A stretch of DNA of 11,213 nucleotides from G963674505 sp964575975 (GTDB taxonomy: Bacteria > Desulfobacterota > Desulfobacteria > Desulfobacterales > SKZT01): positions 1 to 11,213 of the forward strand of contig CAZNTU010000185.1 of NCBI GenBank assembly GCA_964575975.1, written 5' to 3'. The notes under the pieces are model-generated. The model was not told the DNA's origin and made no database searches. It saw only the letters and a program-made list of their open reading frames with translations. Shown piece by piece: positions 1 through 6,496 of the stretch; within the stretch, counting starts at the first letter, position 1, and each line of letters opens with the position of its first letter. Position numbers and translations under genes: made by a program.

Positions 1-39
1 GATTATGAAAGCGGGCTTGAAGGCGCACGGTATTTTCAT
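1..39 (-). CDS. 5' end of an unidentified minus-strand gene (partial)
   Basis: On the minus strand an ATG at 39-37 opens a frame that stays open for 13 codons to the window edge (MKIPCAFKPAFII). A good ribosome-binding site, GAGGAG at 51-46, lies six bases upstream. A second in-frame ATG at 45-43 sits too close to that site to be preferred. The translated piece is too short to assign a family, so no function is proposed. The gene would be transcribed away from the insertion sequence at 137-691. The call rests only on the start signal and the short open frame, so it is tentative. Confidence 0.35.
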   Translation of the reverse strand, partial: MKIPCAFKPAFII

Positions 40-177
40 CCGCATCTCCTCGTTTAATATCATAAAAAATAGGACAAGCCCACGTATTATTTCACACTCG
101 CGTTCAAAAGTCCCGCACTATTTTCCGAAAACTCAAGAATATGGTAATCCATAAACCCAAAAAGATGGGGGAGGGCC

Positions 178-606
178 ATGGATTATCGATACGGAAGCCA
201 CACGGTTTTCAACATAGAATATCATTTCGTATGGGTTACGAAATATCGCTATCAAGTTTTGAAAGGCGACGTGGCCCTTCGAGTGAGAGAGCTTGTGAGG
301 CAAACGTGCGAAGCGTTCGAAATTCGAATAATCAGCGGAGTCGTAAGCGAGGACCACGTGCATATATTCGTGTCGGCCCCTCCGACGATGGCTCCGAGCG
401 AGATAATGCGCCGGATCAAGGGGCGAAGTGCGACGAAACTTTTCGAAGAATTTCCGACGCTCAAAAAAAGGTACTGGGGGCGGCATTTCTGGGCTCGAGG
501 ATATTTTTGCGCGACCTCGGGTCAGGTAACGGACGAGATGATTAAGACCTATCTCGAGCATCATTTCGAGCCTCCAAAGGATGACAATTTTAAAACCGAG
601 TCATGA
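178..606 (+). CDS. tnpA: IS200/IS605 family Y1 (HUH) transposase TnpA
   Basis: This 142-residue protein is the transposase that cuts and rejoins single-stranded ends of IS200/IS605 elements. The HUH metal-binding motif is H60-V61-H62, inside SEDHVHIF. The likely catalytic tyrosine is Y125 in MIKTYLEHH on the C-terminal helix. The conserved stretch RYWGRHFWARGYF (98-110) is also typical. Length is normal for the family (about 130-155), and both catalytic motifs are intact, so the gene may be active. The ATG at 178 is preceded by a purine-rich GGGGGAGGG. No tnpB or RNA-guided nuclease gene follows. A REP-associated (RAYT) transposase is the alternative; the family-typical C-terminus and compact hairpin ends favour IS200/IS605. 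Confidence 0.93.
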   Translation: MDYRYGSHTVFNIEYHFVWVTKYRYQVLKGDVALRVRELVRQTCEAFEIRIISGVVSEDHVHIFVSAPPTMAPSEIMRRIKGRSATKLFEEFPTLKKRYWGRHFWARGYFCATSGQVTDEMIKTYLEHHFEPPKDDNFKTES

Positions 607-609
607 AAC

Positions 610-691
610 GGGTCTTGGACCCGTATCCGTGCTTTCAGCACTTGATTTCAACCCACCAGCTTTCAGCTGGTGGTTGTTGAGTTGCACTCAA
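610..691 (+). repeat. Four tandem hairpins at the right end of the IS element
   Basis: Four inverted repeats follow tnpA. They are GGGTC/GACCC with loop TTG (610-622), GTGCT/AGCAC with loop TTC (629-641), CCACCAGCT/AGCTGGTGG with loop TTC (653-673), and TTGAGT/ACTCAA with loop TGC (677-691). The second and third share the core GCTTTCAGC. The 9-bp third hairpin is the best candidate for the right-end structure bound by TnpA. The fourth would include the cleavage site. Their roles are inferred from the family; the base pairing is seen directly. Confidence 0.7.
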
Positions 692-768
692 TCGGGGAGG
701 GAGAACGAAACGCCATGGACATATTGAACCATAGTTTCGACGAATTCTCTCACACGGATTCTCACACG

Positions 769-806
769 AAAAAAAAGGGTTTAGGAACCATCGTCCGTAA
801 ACCCTT
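769..806 (-). terminator. Rho-independent terminator of the tRNA-Arg gene
   Basis: Read on the minus strand, a 9-bp stem (AAGGGTTTA/TAAACCCTT) encloses a 14-base loop and runs straight into a run of eight U. It lies nine bases after the encoded CCA end of the tRNA-Arg gene, so it most likely ends that transcript. Confidence 0.85.
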
Positions 807-814
807 GTATTTGC

Positions 815-891
<77 letters not shown>

Positions 892-903
892 GCGAAAAAC
901 CGT

Positions 904-933
904 TTGAAATGTGAACCGTTAATAAGGTATACG
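904..933 (+). promoter_or_regulatory. Possible tadA promoter
   Basis: TTGAAA (904-909) is followed after 18 bases by TATACG (928-933), a modest sigma70-like pair pointing towards tadA. It overlaps the opposing tRNA-Arg promoter. It is weaker than that promoter and remains a guess. Confidence 0.3.
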
Positions 934-947
934 GACGATTCTGTCAA
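919..947 (-). promoter_or_regulatory. Promoter of tRNA-Arg(ACG)
   Basis: On the minus strand a perfect -35 box TTGACA (947-942) and a -10 box TATTAA (924-919) are separated by exactly 17 bases. The predicted start, near 912, leaves a 5' leader of about 20 nt before the mature tRNA. Confidence 0.75.
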
Positions 948-997
948 CGATTTCTTTGATGTATTTGAAATTAATTCGAGGACGACGGGAGAGAACG

Positions 998-1471
998 ATG
1001 TCCGAAAGTTTGGAACGATGGATGGGGTGGGCGATCGCCGAGGCGAGGAAGGCTTGGTTGGAAGACGAGGTTCCGGTGGGGGCCGTGCTGGTTGCCGAGG
1101 ACGACCGGGTGCTCGCTTTTGGACGGAACCAAGTGATATCGCGTCTCGATCCTACGGCCCACGCGGAAATCGTGGCACTTAGGGAGGGGGCGCGAAAGAT
1201 ACGAAATTATCGGTTGTTAAACACGACGCTCTATGTTACCGTCGAGCCTTGCGCCATGTGCATGGGGGCGATAATCCACGCCAGGGTCGCCAAGGTGGTG
1301 TTCGGCGCCCTAGACGAAAAATGGGGAGCGGCGGGCTCCCTTTACGATTTCTCTGCGGACGACCGGTTCAACCATTGTCCTGAAATCGTGGGCGGCGTCC
1401 TGGAGGAAGAGTGCAGGGAATTGATCCAGCAGTTTTTTCGTGTCAGAAGAAAACCGGCGCGAGACCAATGA
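998..1471 (+). CDS. tadA: tRNA-specific adenosine deaminase TadA
   Basis: This 157-residue cytoplasmic zinc enzyme deaminates adenosine 34 to inosine in tRNA-Arg(ACG). The deaminase motifs are complete: H55-A-E57 gives the first zinc ligand and the catalytic glutamate, and P-C85-A-M-C88 gives the two cysteine ligands. The substrate-binding segment GRNQ (42-45) is also present. Length fits bacterial TadA (about 150-170). The ATG at 998 is chosen because GGGAGAG precedes it and the family N-terminus begins here; the in-frame ATGs at 956 and 959 lack a ribosome-binding site. The gene diverges from the tRNA-Arg(ACG) gene, its known substrate. purA follows 158 bp downstream on the same strand; co-transcription is possible but not shown. 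Confidence 0.95.
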   Translation: MSESLERWMGWAIAEARKAWLEDEVPVGAVLVAEDDRVLAFGRNQVISRLDPTAHAEIVALREGARKIRNYRLLNTTLYVTVEPCAMCMGAIIHARVAKVVFGALDEKWGAAGSLYDFSADDRFNHCPEIVGGVLEEECRELIQQFFRVRRKPARDQ

Positions 1472-1629
1472 ACGAATGTTTCGGTCCGTATCCAAAAACG
1501 AGGGGGCGGACTGCCGAGACGGGACAGGCGTGTCGTTTCAAGGCGACAAGCTCTGCGAATACGATGACGAACAAACGATTGTCAGATTCAAATCAATTAG
1601 GACGATAGTCCGTTTCAAAGGAGTTGCAA

Positions 1630-2919
1630 GTGGCAAATATTGTGATTGTCGGAACGCAATGGGGCGACGAGGGCAAAGGCAAAATCGTGGACCTTCTGGC
1701 GGAGCACGCCGACTACGTGGTCAGGTTTCAAGGCGGGGCCAACGCCGGACATACTATGGTGGTGAACGGCGAACAGTTCATCAGCCATCTGGTCCCTTCG
1801 GGAATTTTGCAGGGCAAAGCCTGCTTCATCGGCAACGGATTGGTGGTCGATCCCGAAATCCTTTTGGAGGAGATCGAGACGCTGCAAGGCAAAGGCATCG
1901 CGGTTTCCCCCGAAAACCTCATGATCAGCGAGAGGGCGCAGGTCATCATGCCTTATCACAAGCATGTGGACAACGCCCGCGAAAGGATGAAGGGGGACAA
2001 CAAGATCGGCACCACCGGGCGGGGCATCGGGCCGGCGTACGAGGACAAGGCCACTCGCCGGGGCATACGTTTCGTGGATCTCCTCGATCCGGAATCTTTC
2101 GAAGAGAAGGTCAGGACCATTCTCGACGAGAAAAATTTCTATCTCGAAAAATATTTGAACGCGGACACGGTCGATGCGGACGAGGTTATCCGAACCTATA
2201 GAAAGTTCGCCGACAAGCTCGCCCCTTACGTGAAAAATATTTCCATCGTCATCAACGAGGGCGTGAAAAGCGGAAAACAGGTCCTGTTCGAAGGCGCGCA
2301 GGGTACCCATCTGGACATCGATCACGGCACTTATCCCTTCGTGACCTCCTCCAACACGGTCGCGGGTTCCGCCTGTTGCGGGTCTGGAGTCGGCCCGAAA
2401 ACCATGGACGGGGTTCTGGGGATCGTGAAGGCATACACCACTCGCGTGGGGGCGGGTCCGTTCCCCACGGAACTTTTCGACGATATCGGCGACGGCATTC
2501 AGAAGAAAGGCGTGGAGTTCGGTGCGACCACCGGAAGAAGACGCCGCTGCGGATGGCTCGACACGGTCATCGTCGGAAACGCGGCGAGGCTGAATGGTCT
2601 GACCGGCCTTGTCATCACGAAACTGGATGTCCTAGGCGGTCTCGATACCTTGAAAATCTGCACGGCCTACGAATACAAGGGCGAAAGAATGGATCATTTT
2701 CCGGCCAGCTTGAAAGTCCTGGCCCAATGCCGACCGATCTACGAGGAACTCCCCGGATGGGGCGAGGATATTTCCGGGGTCAAAAAGTACGAAGAACTTC
2801 CCGTGAACGCCCGCGGATACTTGAAGAGAATCGAGGAGCTTACGCAGACTCCCGTCGAGATCGTGTCGGTCGGACCTGGCAGGAACGAAACCATCGTGTT
2901 GAAGAACCATTTCGTCTGA
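1630..2919 (+). CDS. purA: Adenylosuccinate synthetase PurA
   Basis: PurA joins IMP and aspartate with GTP to give adenylosuccinate, the first committed step from IMP to AMP, in the cytoplasm. The 429-residue protein has the expected length. The N-terminal signature QWGDEGKGK (10-18) holds the catalytic D13, and H41 lies in GANAGHT. The second signature GTTGRGIGP, the arginine-rich GATTGRRRRCGWLD and the GTP-binding TKLD follow in normal order. The start is placed at the GTG at 1630, because AAAGGAG ends six bases before it and the family begins M-A-N-I-V; a TTG at 1624 is immediately adjacent to that ribosome-binding site. No convincing terminator lies between purA and tRNA-Pro. All key residues are intact. 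Confidence 0.98.
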   Translation: MANIVIVGTQWGDEGKGKIVDLLAEHADYVVRFQGGANAGHTMVVNGEQFISHLVPSGILQGKACFIGNGLVVDPEILLEEIETLQGKGIAVSPENLMISERAQVIMPYHKHVDNARERMKGDNKIGTTGRGIGPAYEDKATRRGIRFVDLLDPESFEEKVRTILDEKNFYLEKYLNADTVDADEVIRTYRKFADKLAPYVKNISIVINEGVKSGKQVLFEGAQGTHLDIDHGTYPFVTSSNTVAGSACCGSGVGPKTMDGVLGIVKAYTTRVGAGPFPTELFDDIGDGIQKKGVEFGATTGRRRRCGWLDTVIVGNAARLNGLTGLVITKLDVLGGLDTLKICTAYEYKGERMDHFPASLKVLAQCRPIYEELPGWGEDISGVKKYEELPVNARGYLKRIEELTQTPVEIVSVGPGRNETIVLKNHFV

Positions 2920-3001
2920 AAACCGAAAAACAAGGATCGGAAAAAAATATCGAACGGTCGCCTGAAAAACGAGGGCGAATAAAAAGTTGGACATTTTGTC
3001 A

Positions 3002-3032
3002 TTGACAAGCGAGGATAAAAACTTTAAATAAT
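3002..3032 (+). promoter_or_regulatory. Promoter of tRNA-Pro
   Basis: A consensus -35 box TTGACA (3002-3007) precedes an AT-rich stretch, 3024-3032. Candidate -10 boxes there are TTAAAT (16-base spacing), TAAATA (17-base spacing) or AATAAT (19-base spacing). Transcription would start a few bases before the tRNA at 3044. Confidence 0.6.
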
Positions 3033-3043
3033 CATTTTTACGT

Positions 3044-3120
3044 CGGGAAGTGGCTCAGTCTGGTAGAGCACAGCGTTCGGGACGCTGGGGTCGCTGGTTC
3101 AAATCCAGTCTTCCCGACCA
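3044..3120 (+). tRNA. tRNA-Pro (anticodon CGG)
   Basis: This is a complete 77-nt cloverleaf. It has acceptor stem CGGGAAG/CTTCCCG, D stem GCTC/GAGC, anticodon stem CAGCG/CGCTG, anticodon loop TTCGGGA, T loop TTCAAAT, discriminator A and an encoded CCA. The anticodon CGG reads the proline codon CCG. The G37 after the anticodon is typical of tRNA-Pro. A promoter lies upstream and a terminator downstream, so the gene is probably transcribed on its own as well as by any read-through from purA. Confidence 0.97.
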
Positions 3121-3152
3121 TCAAATTGATTGAATCATAGGTTATTTACCGT

Positions 3153-3201
3153 AGCCCCGAGAAAAATCGTGACTTTTGGTCGTTTTTTTCGGGGCTTTTT
3201 T
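3153..3201 (+). terminator. Rho-independent terminator after tRNA-Pro
   Basis: The arms AGCCCCGA (3153-3160) and TCGGGGCT (3189-3196) form an 8-bp GC-rich stem, followed by TTTTT. A-rich and T-rich inner flanks can extend the pairing. It follows the tRNA-Pro gene by about 30 bases and should end that transcript. Confidence 0.85.
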
Positions 3202-3214
3202 ATTTCGGAGGGAA

Positions 3215-3364
3215 ATGAAATCGAAGAAAGGAGGCTCTTTCCCGCTTGTGGTTCGATCTTTTAAACCGCCTAAGCAGGACAGCAGAGAATATTCGGGTGG
3301 AAGATGTTTTTGTTTCGATGGATGGAATCAGGAAATTGAATATAGTATTTTTGATCGATGTTAG
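3215..3364 (+). CDS. Possible 49-residue small protein (doubtful)
   Basis: An ATG at 3215 has a good ribosome-binding site (GGAGGG, about five bases upstream) and opens a frame of 49 codons. The frame ends 14 bases before the start of the secreted protein gene at 3379. The product is basic at the N-terminus, with two cysteines near its middle (CFC, 31-33) and a third at the C-terminus. It has no recognisable domain, signal peptide or membrane segment. It begins just after the tRNA-Pro terminator, and no promoter between them is convincing. It could be a leader peptide or an accidental frame. The start signal is the only support. Confidence 0.17.
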   Translation: MKSKKGGSFPLVVRSFKPPKQDSREYSGGRCFCFDGWNQEIEYSIFDRC

Positions 3365-3378
3365 AGAGGGGATTAAAT

Positions 3379-3726
3379 ATGAAACGCGGCAACCTGAAAA
3401 AATTGGCGTTGGTCATCGCATTGTGCATGTTCCTGAACGGAATGGTCGCTGTTGGAACCCAGGCGGCGGAGGAATATTCCTTCAAGATCCATAACACTAC
3501 GGATACTCTCATTAAAAAGATACTCGTGTCCGAGAACGGAACCGAGTGGGGGGAGTTTGACATCGGAAGCGGCATCGCTGCCGGCGCAACCGAGACGCTT
3601 GTCTGGGACGATAGCACCAGCGGCGAGAATTGCAACCAGCTATTTAAGGCGGTATTTTCCGACGGGAGCGAATCGGAACCGGTGCTTTTCGACTTCTGCG
3701 AAGAGGGGCTCGAGCTGGAATTTTAA
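3379..3726 (+). CDS. Small exported protein of unknown function
   Basis: The 115-residue product starts with a classical Sec signal peptide. It has a basic MKRGNLKK, a hydrophobic core LALVIALCMFLNGMVAV, and a likely cleavage site after TQA, giving a mature protein of about 85 residues beginning AEEYSF. There is no lipobox cysteine. The mature part is acidic and rich in beta-strand-like segments, and it has two cysteines (in GENCNQ and FDFCEE) that could form a disulfide after export. The layout NTT, then SENGTEWGEFDIG, then a G-ATE turn, then DGS and FDFCEE resembles small periplasmic single-domain proteins common in delta-proteobacteria, whose function is unknown to me. The start at 3379 has GAGAGGGG six bases upstream; an in-frame ATG at 3358 does not. 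No clear promoter was found; TATAGT at 3341-3346 is a possible -10 box. Confidence 0.8.
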   Translation: MKRGNLKKLALVIALCMFLNGMVAVGTQAAEEYSFKIHNTTDTLIKKILVSENGTEWGEFDIGSGIAAGATETLVWDDSTSGENCNQLFKAVFSDGSESEPVLFDFCEEGLELEF

Positions 3727-3783
3727 ACGGTAAAACCTTTCTCGCGGATATCGTTCGACAGGGAAATGATTGTCGTCTTTGGG

Positions 3784-3815
3784 GTCGGCCAAATAGCCTG
3801 TGGCTGTTGGCCGAC
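3784..3815. repeat. Stem-loop between convergent genes
   Basis: GTCGGCCA (3784-3791) and TGGCCGAC (3808-3815) form a perfect 8-bp stem. An inner stem AGCC/GGCT (3795-3798 and 3802-3805) sits within the loop. It lies between the 3' ends of the exported-protein gene and the response regulator gene. No T-run follows on either strand, so it is not a standard intrinsic terminator. It may stabilise or help end both transcripts. Confidence 0.5.
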
Positions 3816-3845
3816 TAAATACCGGTATCATCTGGCCGCCGAGAT

Positions 3846-4661
3846 TCAATCCCGCCCGGTTGTGGATATCCCCCCGATAATGGCAACGTCTCCAGAACGC
3901 GTGAACGGTCCTTTTCCACGCGAAACTCTGGATTGGCTCTTGTTTTTTTCTTCCGGAAACCCGGAGGATCCTTCCACCCCGCTCTCGTCCCTTCTGAGCG
4001 CCTCTTCCATGATCAAGGACATGGCGCTCTTTTTTATCCGGCGAGGAATCTTCGAAGGGGATACCGCCTTGAAACCAATTCTCGCATTATTCCAGGATAT
4101 CATCTCCAGGGCGGCTTTCTCCCCTTTCAATTCATCACACCACGCGTCGAAAAGTACGCCTTTGCTGAAATAGCAGTACCCCTTTTTTCCGGAATCGGAG
4201 GCAATTTGCATAAAGCACGTTTTTTCCTCCATTTCCATCAATTGTATGATGGAGCTGACGGTAACTCCCTCGACCTCTCCCTGCTCGTGGTCGCTCTCGA
4301 AATAGGACAGAACGCACCGGGCGAGCAAGTCGAAATCGACGGGCTTCTCTATCCATCTCGGCAACCCCATTTTCGATAGGGATTTTCGATACTCCCCGGA
4401 GGTGTAAGCGCTGAGAACAATCACGGGGATGTCGGGAAAATTGAATTTCATATGGGAAAGCAGTTCGAACCCGTCCATTTCGGGCATGAGAAGATCCGTG
4501 ACTACCAAATCCACTTTTCTCGCGTTCAAGATATCAACCGCCTGTCTGCCGTTGGTGGCCATTACCACCGTAAATATGTCGTTGTAGGCTTCGAGCCCTG
4601 CCGCCAAGCTTTCCAAAAACTCTTTTTCGTCATCGACGATCAGGACTGTTCTCATTTTCAT
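3846..4661 (-). CDS. Response regulator with REC and DUF4388 (PATAN-like) domains
   Basis: This 271-residue cytoplasmic protein receives a phosphate from a histidine kinase. The N-terminal REC domain (about 3-120) is complete: acidic pocket D10-D11, phosphoacceptor D56 in VVTDLLMPEMDG, S84 in VLSAYT and the conserved K106 in EKP. A DUF4388 domain follows (about 131-220, from EGVTVSSIIQLMEME to the FKAV strand and helix). Such domains occur in signalling proteins of delta-proteobacteria and probably mediate protein contacts. The C-terminal 45 residues are polar and probably disordered. There is no DNA-binding domain, so the output is unlikely to be direct promoter binding. The start at 4661 has AAAGGAGG five bases upstream. 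No kinase gene is nearby, so it is an orphan here. Confidence 0.92.
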   Translation of the reverse strand: MKMRTVLIVDDEKEFLESLAAGLEAYNDIFTVVMATNGRQAVDILNARKVDLVVTDLLMPEMDGFELLSHMKFNFPDIPVIVLSAYTSGEYRKSLSKMGLPRWIEKPVDFDLLARCVLSYFESDHEQGEVEGVTVSSIIQLMEMEEKTCFMQIASDSGKKGYCYFSKGVLFDAWCDELKGEKAALEMISWNNARIGFKAVSPSKIPRRIKKSAMSLIMEEALRRDESGVEGSSGFPEEKNKSQSRVSRGKGPFTRSGDVAIIGGISTTGRD

Positions 4662-4748
4662 CTCGACCTCCTTTCTCGTTGCAAACGAACCGAAGCATCA
4701 ATAACCGTGGGCGTGGTCAACAGAGAATAGACGGGGTTTCCTGTGTTG

Positions 4749-4763
4749 TTCCGGATTCCGGAA
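4749..4763. promoter_or_regulatory. Operator-like palindrome upstream of the response regulator
   Basis: TTCCGGA-T-TCCGGAA is a perfect 7-bp inverted repeat with a single central base, about 90 bp upstream of the response regulator start. It could be a dimeric-regulator site. The surrounding stretch 4662-4946 (285 bp) shows no convincing gene on either strand and no clear sigma70 boxes. Confidence 0.35.
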
Positions 4764-4946
4764 AAGATAACCCGTATTGTACATCAGTCGGAAAACACGA
4801 GGCCGAAGTCGATGCTTCCCAATCGCCGCACCGCCTCTTCCACCGTTTGGAAAATTGGGCATCTTGTCCACATTTCCGTGTTTCGAATCGACATCGGCGA
4901 AAACAAATAACACATTTTTTTGGAAAATTCACGCTTGGATTTCTAA

Positions 4947-4989
4947 TAAAAAAACAGGCCCTCCGGAATCAGGGAGGCCTGTTTTTTTT
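4947..4989 (-). terminator. Rho-independent terminator ending the methyltransferase operon
   Basis: ACAGGC and GCCTGT, with CTCC/GGAG inside, make a stem of about ten pairs with one bulged C and a loop of about eight bases. On the minus strand it ends in a T-run, and on the plus strand it is also followed by eight T, so it can work both ways. It lies about 30 bases after the stop codon of the last methyltransferase gene at 5018. Confidence 0.85.
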
Positions 4990-5017
4990 CGGGAAAAAAT
5001 CCGGCGGGCTTTCGACA

Positions 5018-6466
5018 TCAGAATTTGCTCTCGGCTTCCTCCACGATTTTATGCACCGCCTTTGCAACGTCGTCGGGGAGCGGTTCGGGTTCGTGCTCAA
5101 CCAGTATCGTATTTACTTGGTCGATGGCGCGTTCTCCCAAGGATTTGCCGTCCTTGGCCTCCCATCCGTCGAAACTGGAGCGGTCGAAAAGTTTCGGGTA
5201 CCAGCGGTCCCGGAAATTGTCCAACGTGTGCTTGCAATCCAAATACTGGCCGTCGGGACCGACCTTGTCGATAAGGTCGAGGCAAAGGGTTTCGTCCGAT
5301 ATTTCGACCTCCTTCATGAACGCTTCGATCCAGCTCAGGATCTCGTTGCAGATGGCGAGTTGGGGAAGGGAACCGCAAAGTCCGGCCTCGAGATATCCAA
5401 CGTCGTGGACGAAATTCCCGCCGAACATTGCGTCTGTGAAGAGCGTAAGGGCGGCTTCCGCCGCAGCCTGCTCGTCGGCCAGCTTGGACTCGCTGCATCC
5501 GGCCAGGGCGAAGGTCGGAATTCCCAGAAAATGCGCGAAATCCAACGCTTGGCCCCGTTTTTCCGGGTCGGCGTACGGCTGTACCATGGTGCGCATGTCG
5601 AGCATATTGCCGCCCCATCCGGGCATGATGAAGGGCGCGCCCTCCCGTTTCAGCTGCGATATGACGAGGCCCGCGAGCACGCCCGCGTTGTTGACCGCCA
5701 TGGTGGACGCGATGGTGATCGGCGCGGTGACGCCGCCCTGGGCCGACGGAACATAGGTGAACGGAAGGCCTTTTTCCGATAGATAGAGAAGTTTCTGCAA
5801 GGCCTCCTGGTTGTGCCGAAGACCCGTCGTGACGTTGATGTAGCAGGCGGCCATGGGGTTTCTCGCCATGGCGTCCTCGCCCCCCGCCACGGCTTCGGCC
5901 ATCCTGACCGCGTCCACGCATCCCGAAAATTCCGTGGTCACGTAGATGATCGGCTTGGTGGTGTAGTTGAGCATGGCCTCCATTTCGTAGCGATCCAAAA
6001 CCTCCTGCTTGACGTCCGACGGAAGGAACATGCACATGACGAAGTCGATGTGCTCCATGGCGTCGCACACGACCATGCCCTCCTGGATGTCCTTCAAAAC
6101 GGCCCGGCGGCGCTCGCCGGTTCGATGGTCCCTGATGTTGAGGCAGTCGGAGCCGGTCCCGTAGTAGCTTTCGTGTCCTCCCGCATGGATCAGGCGGTTT
6201 CCGTAGCGGTCGCAGAGGGTGATCTTTTTGGGGGCCGTGGAGAAGGCCTTCTCGACAAGCCCCGATGGAATCCGCACGCGGTTTCCGTCGGCAACGTGGG
6301 CGCCGGCCTTCTTCAGAAGGTCTATGGCCTCCTGTTCGTGCAACTGGACTCCGGTTCGTTCCAAAATTTCGAGACAGGCCCAGTAGAGCTTGCCGCATTG
6401 GTCTTTGGTCAGCTTTTTCGCGAACGGGCTGGTCAGAGCCCGCTTGTTGCTTCGGATTCTCGACAT
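5018..6466 (-). CDS. MttB-family (non-pyrrolysine) corrinoid-dependent methyltransferase
   Basis: This 482-residue protein belongs to the trimethylamine:corrinoid methyltransferase (MttB) superfamily. These TIM-barrel enzymes move a methyl group from a tertiary or quaternary amine to Co(I) of a partner corrinoid protein. Family features are the N-terminal helical region, SAQGGVTAPITIAS (241-254), GIPTFALAGCSESKLADEQ (315-333), and the C-terminal block GQYLDCKHTLDNFRDRWYP (406-424). Length is near that of MttB and MtgB (about 480-495). The frame has no in-frame TAG, so it is one of the non-pyrrolysine members, as MtgB (glycine betaine) is; the substrate cannot be read from sequence. The start at 6466 has GGAGAAGA upstream. 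The corrinoid protein gene ends 30 bases earlier and the operon terminator follows. Confidence 0.93.
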   Translation of the reverse strand: MSRIRSNKRALTSPFAKKLTKDQCGKLYWACLEILERTGVQLHEQEAIDLLKKAGAHVADGNRVRIPSGLVEKAFSTAPKKITLCDRYGNRLIHAGGHESYYGTGSDCLNIRDHRTGERRRAVLKDIQEGMVVCDAMEHIDFVMCMFLPSDVKQEVLDRYEMEAMLNYTTKPIIYVTTEFSGCVDAVRMAEAVAGGEDAMARNPMAACYINVTTGLRHNQEALQKLLYLSEKGLPFTYVPSAQGGVTAPITIASTMAVNNAGVLAGLVISQLKREGAPFIMPGWGGNMLDMRTMVQPYADPEKRGQALDFAHFLGIPTFALAGCSESKLADEQAAAEAALTLFTDAMFGGNFVHDVGYLEAGLCGSLPQLAICNEILSWIEAFMKEVEISDETLCLDLIDKVGPDGQYLDCKHTLDNFRDRWYPKLFDRSSFDGWEAKDGKSLGERAIDQVNTILVEHEPEPLPDDVAKAVHKIVEEAESKF

Positions 6467-6496
6467 ATGTCTTCTTCTCCCTGTTTTCCTTTTCGC

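Larger units (their letters stand above)
137..691 (+). mobile_element. IS200/IS605-type single-gene insertion sequence (ends approximate)
   Basis: The element contains one gene, tnpA, and no tnpB. Elements of this family move as single-stranded DNA and recognise subterminal hairpins instead of terminal inverted repeats. On the left, a 5-bp hairpin (TATGG/CCATA, loop TAAT, 140-153) lies before tnpA. On the right, four hairpins follow the stop codon between 610 and 691. ACTCAA occurs at 131-136, just outside the proposed left end, and again at 686-691, the proposed right end. Precise excision between these copies would leave one ACTCAA, which fits the way the family uses a target sequence at the left and a related cleavage sequence at the right. 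The resulting 555 bp is a little short but reasonable for an IS200-type element. The exact ends are inferred; the left tip could be up to about 20 bp further out. Confidence 0.55.

Noticed and set aside
141..545. Long open frames overlapping tnpA on both strands
   Set aside because: They are shadows of tnpA, which has clear HUH and tyrosine motifs; the alternative products are low in complexity and match no family.
748..768. TCTCACACG repeated twice with a 3-base spacer
   Set aside because: Only two copies next to the terminator; no array or known site, so not listed as a feature.
956..997. N-terminal extension of tadA from an ATG at 956
   Set aside because: No ribosome-binding site and no family similarity before residue 15; the ATG at 998 fits both.
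1472..1629. Promoter or leader structure between tadA and purA
   Set aside because: TTGTCA at 1579-1584 has no good -10 box at proper spacing, and the TGTCG/CGACA hairpin at 1531-1548 is only 5 bp; neither is convincing.
1615..2325. 236-codon minus-strand frame opposite purA
   Set aside because: Antisense shadow of a fully conserved purA.
3246..3494. 82-codon frame starting at TTG, running into the exported protein gene in another frame
   Set aside because: The first 40 residues look somewhat protein-like, but the start is poor and the rest is a shadow of the signal-peptide gene.
4717..4932. 71-codon cysteine-rich frame on the minus strand upstream of the response regulator
   Set aside because: GTG start without a ribosome-binding site and no recognisable domain; another frame overlaps it equally well.
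4679..5782. 367-codon plus-strand frame across the terminator and the MttB gene
   Set aside because: Most of it is antisense to the MttB-family gene, and it crosses a strong terminator.
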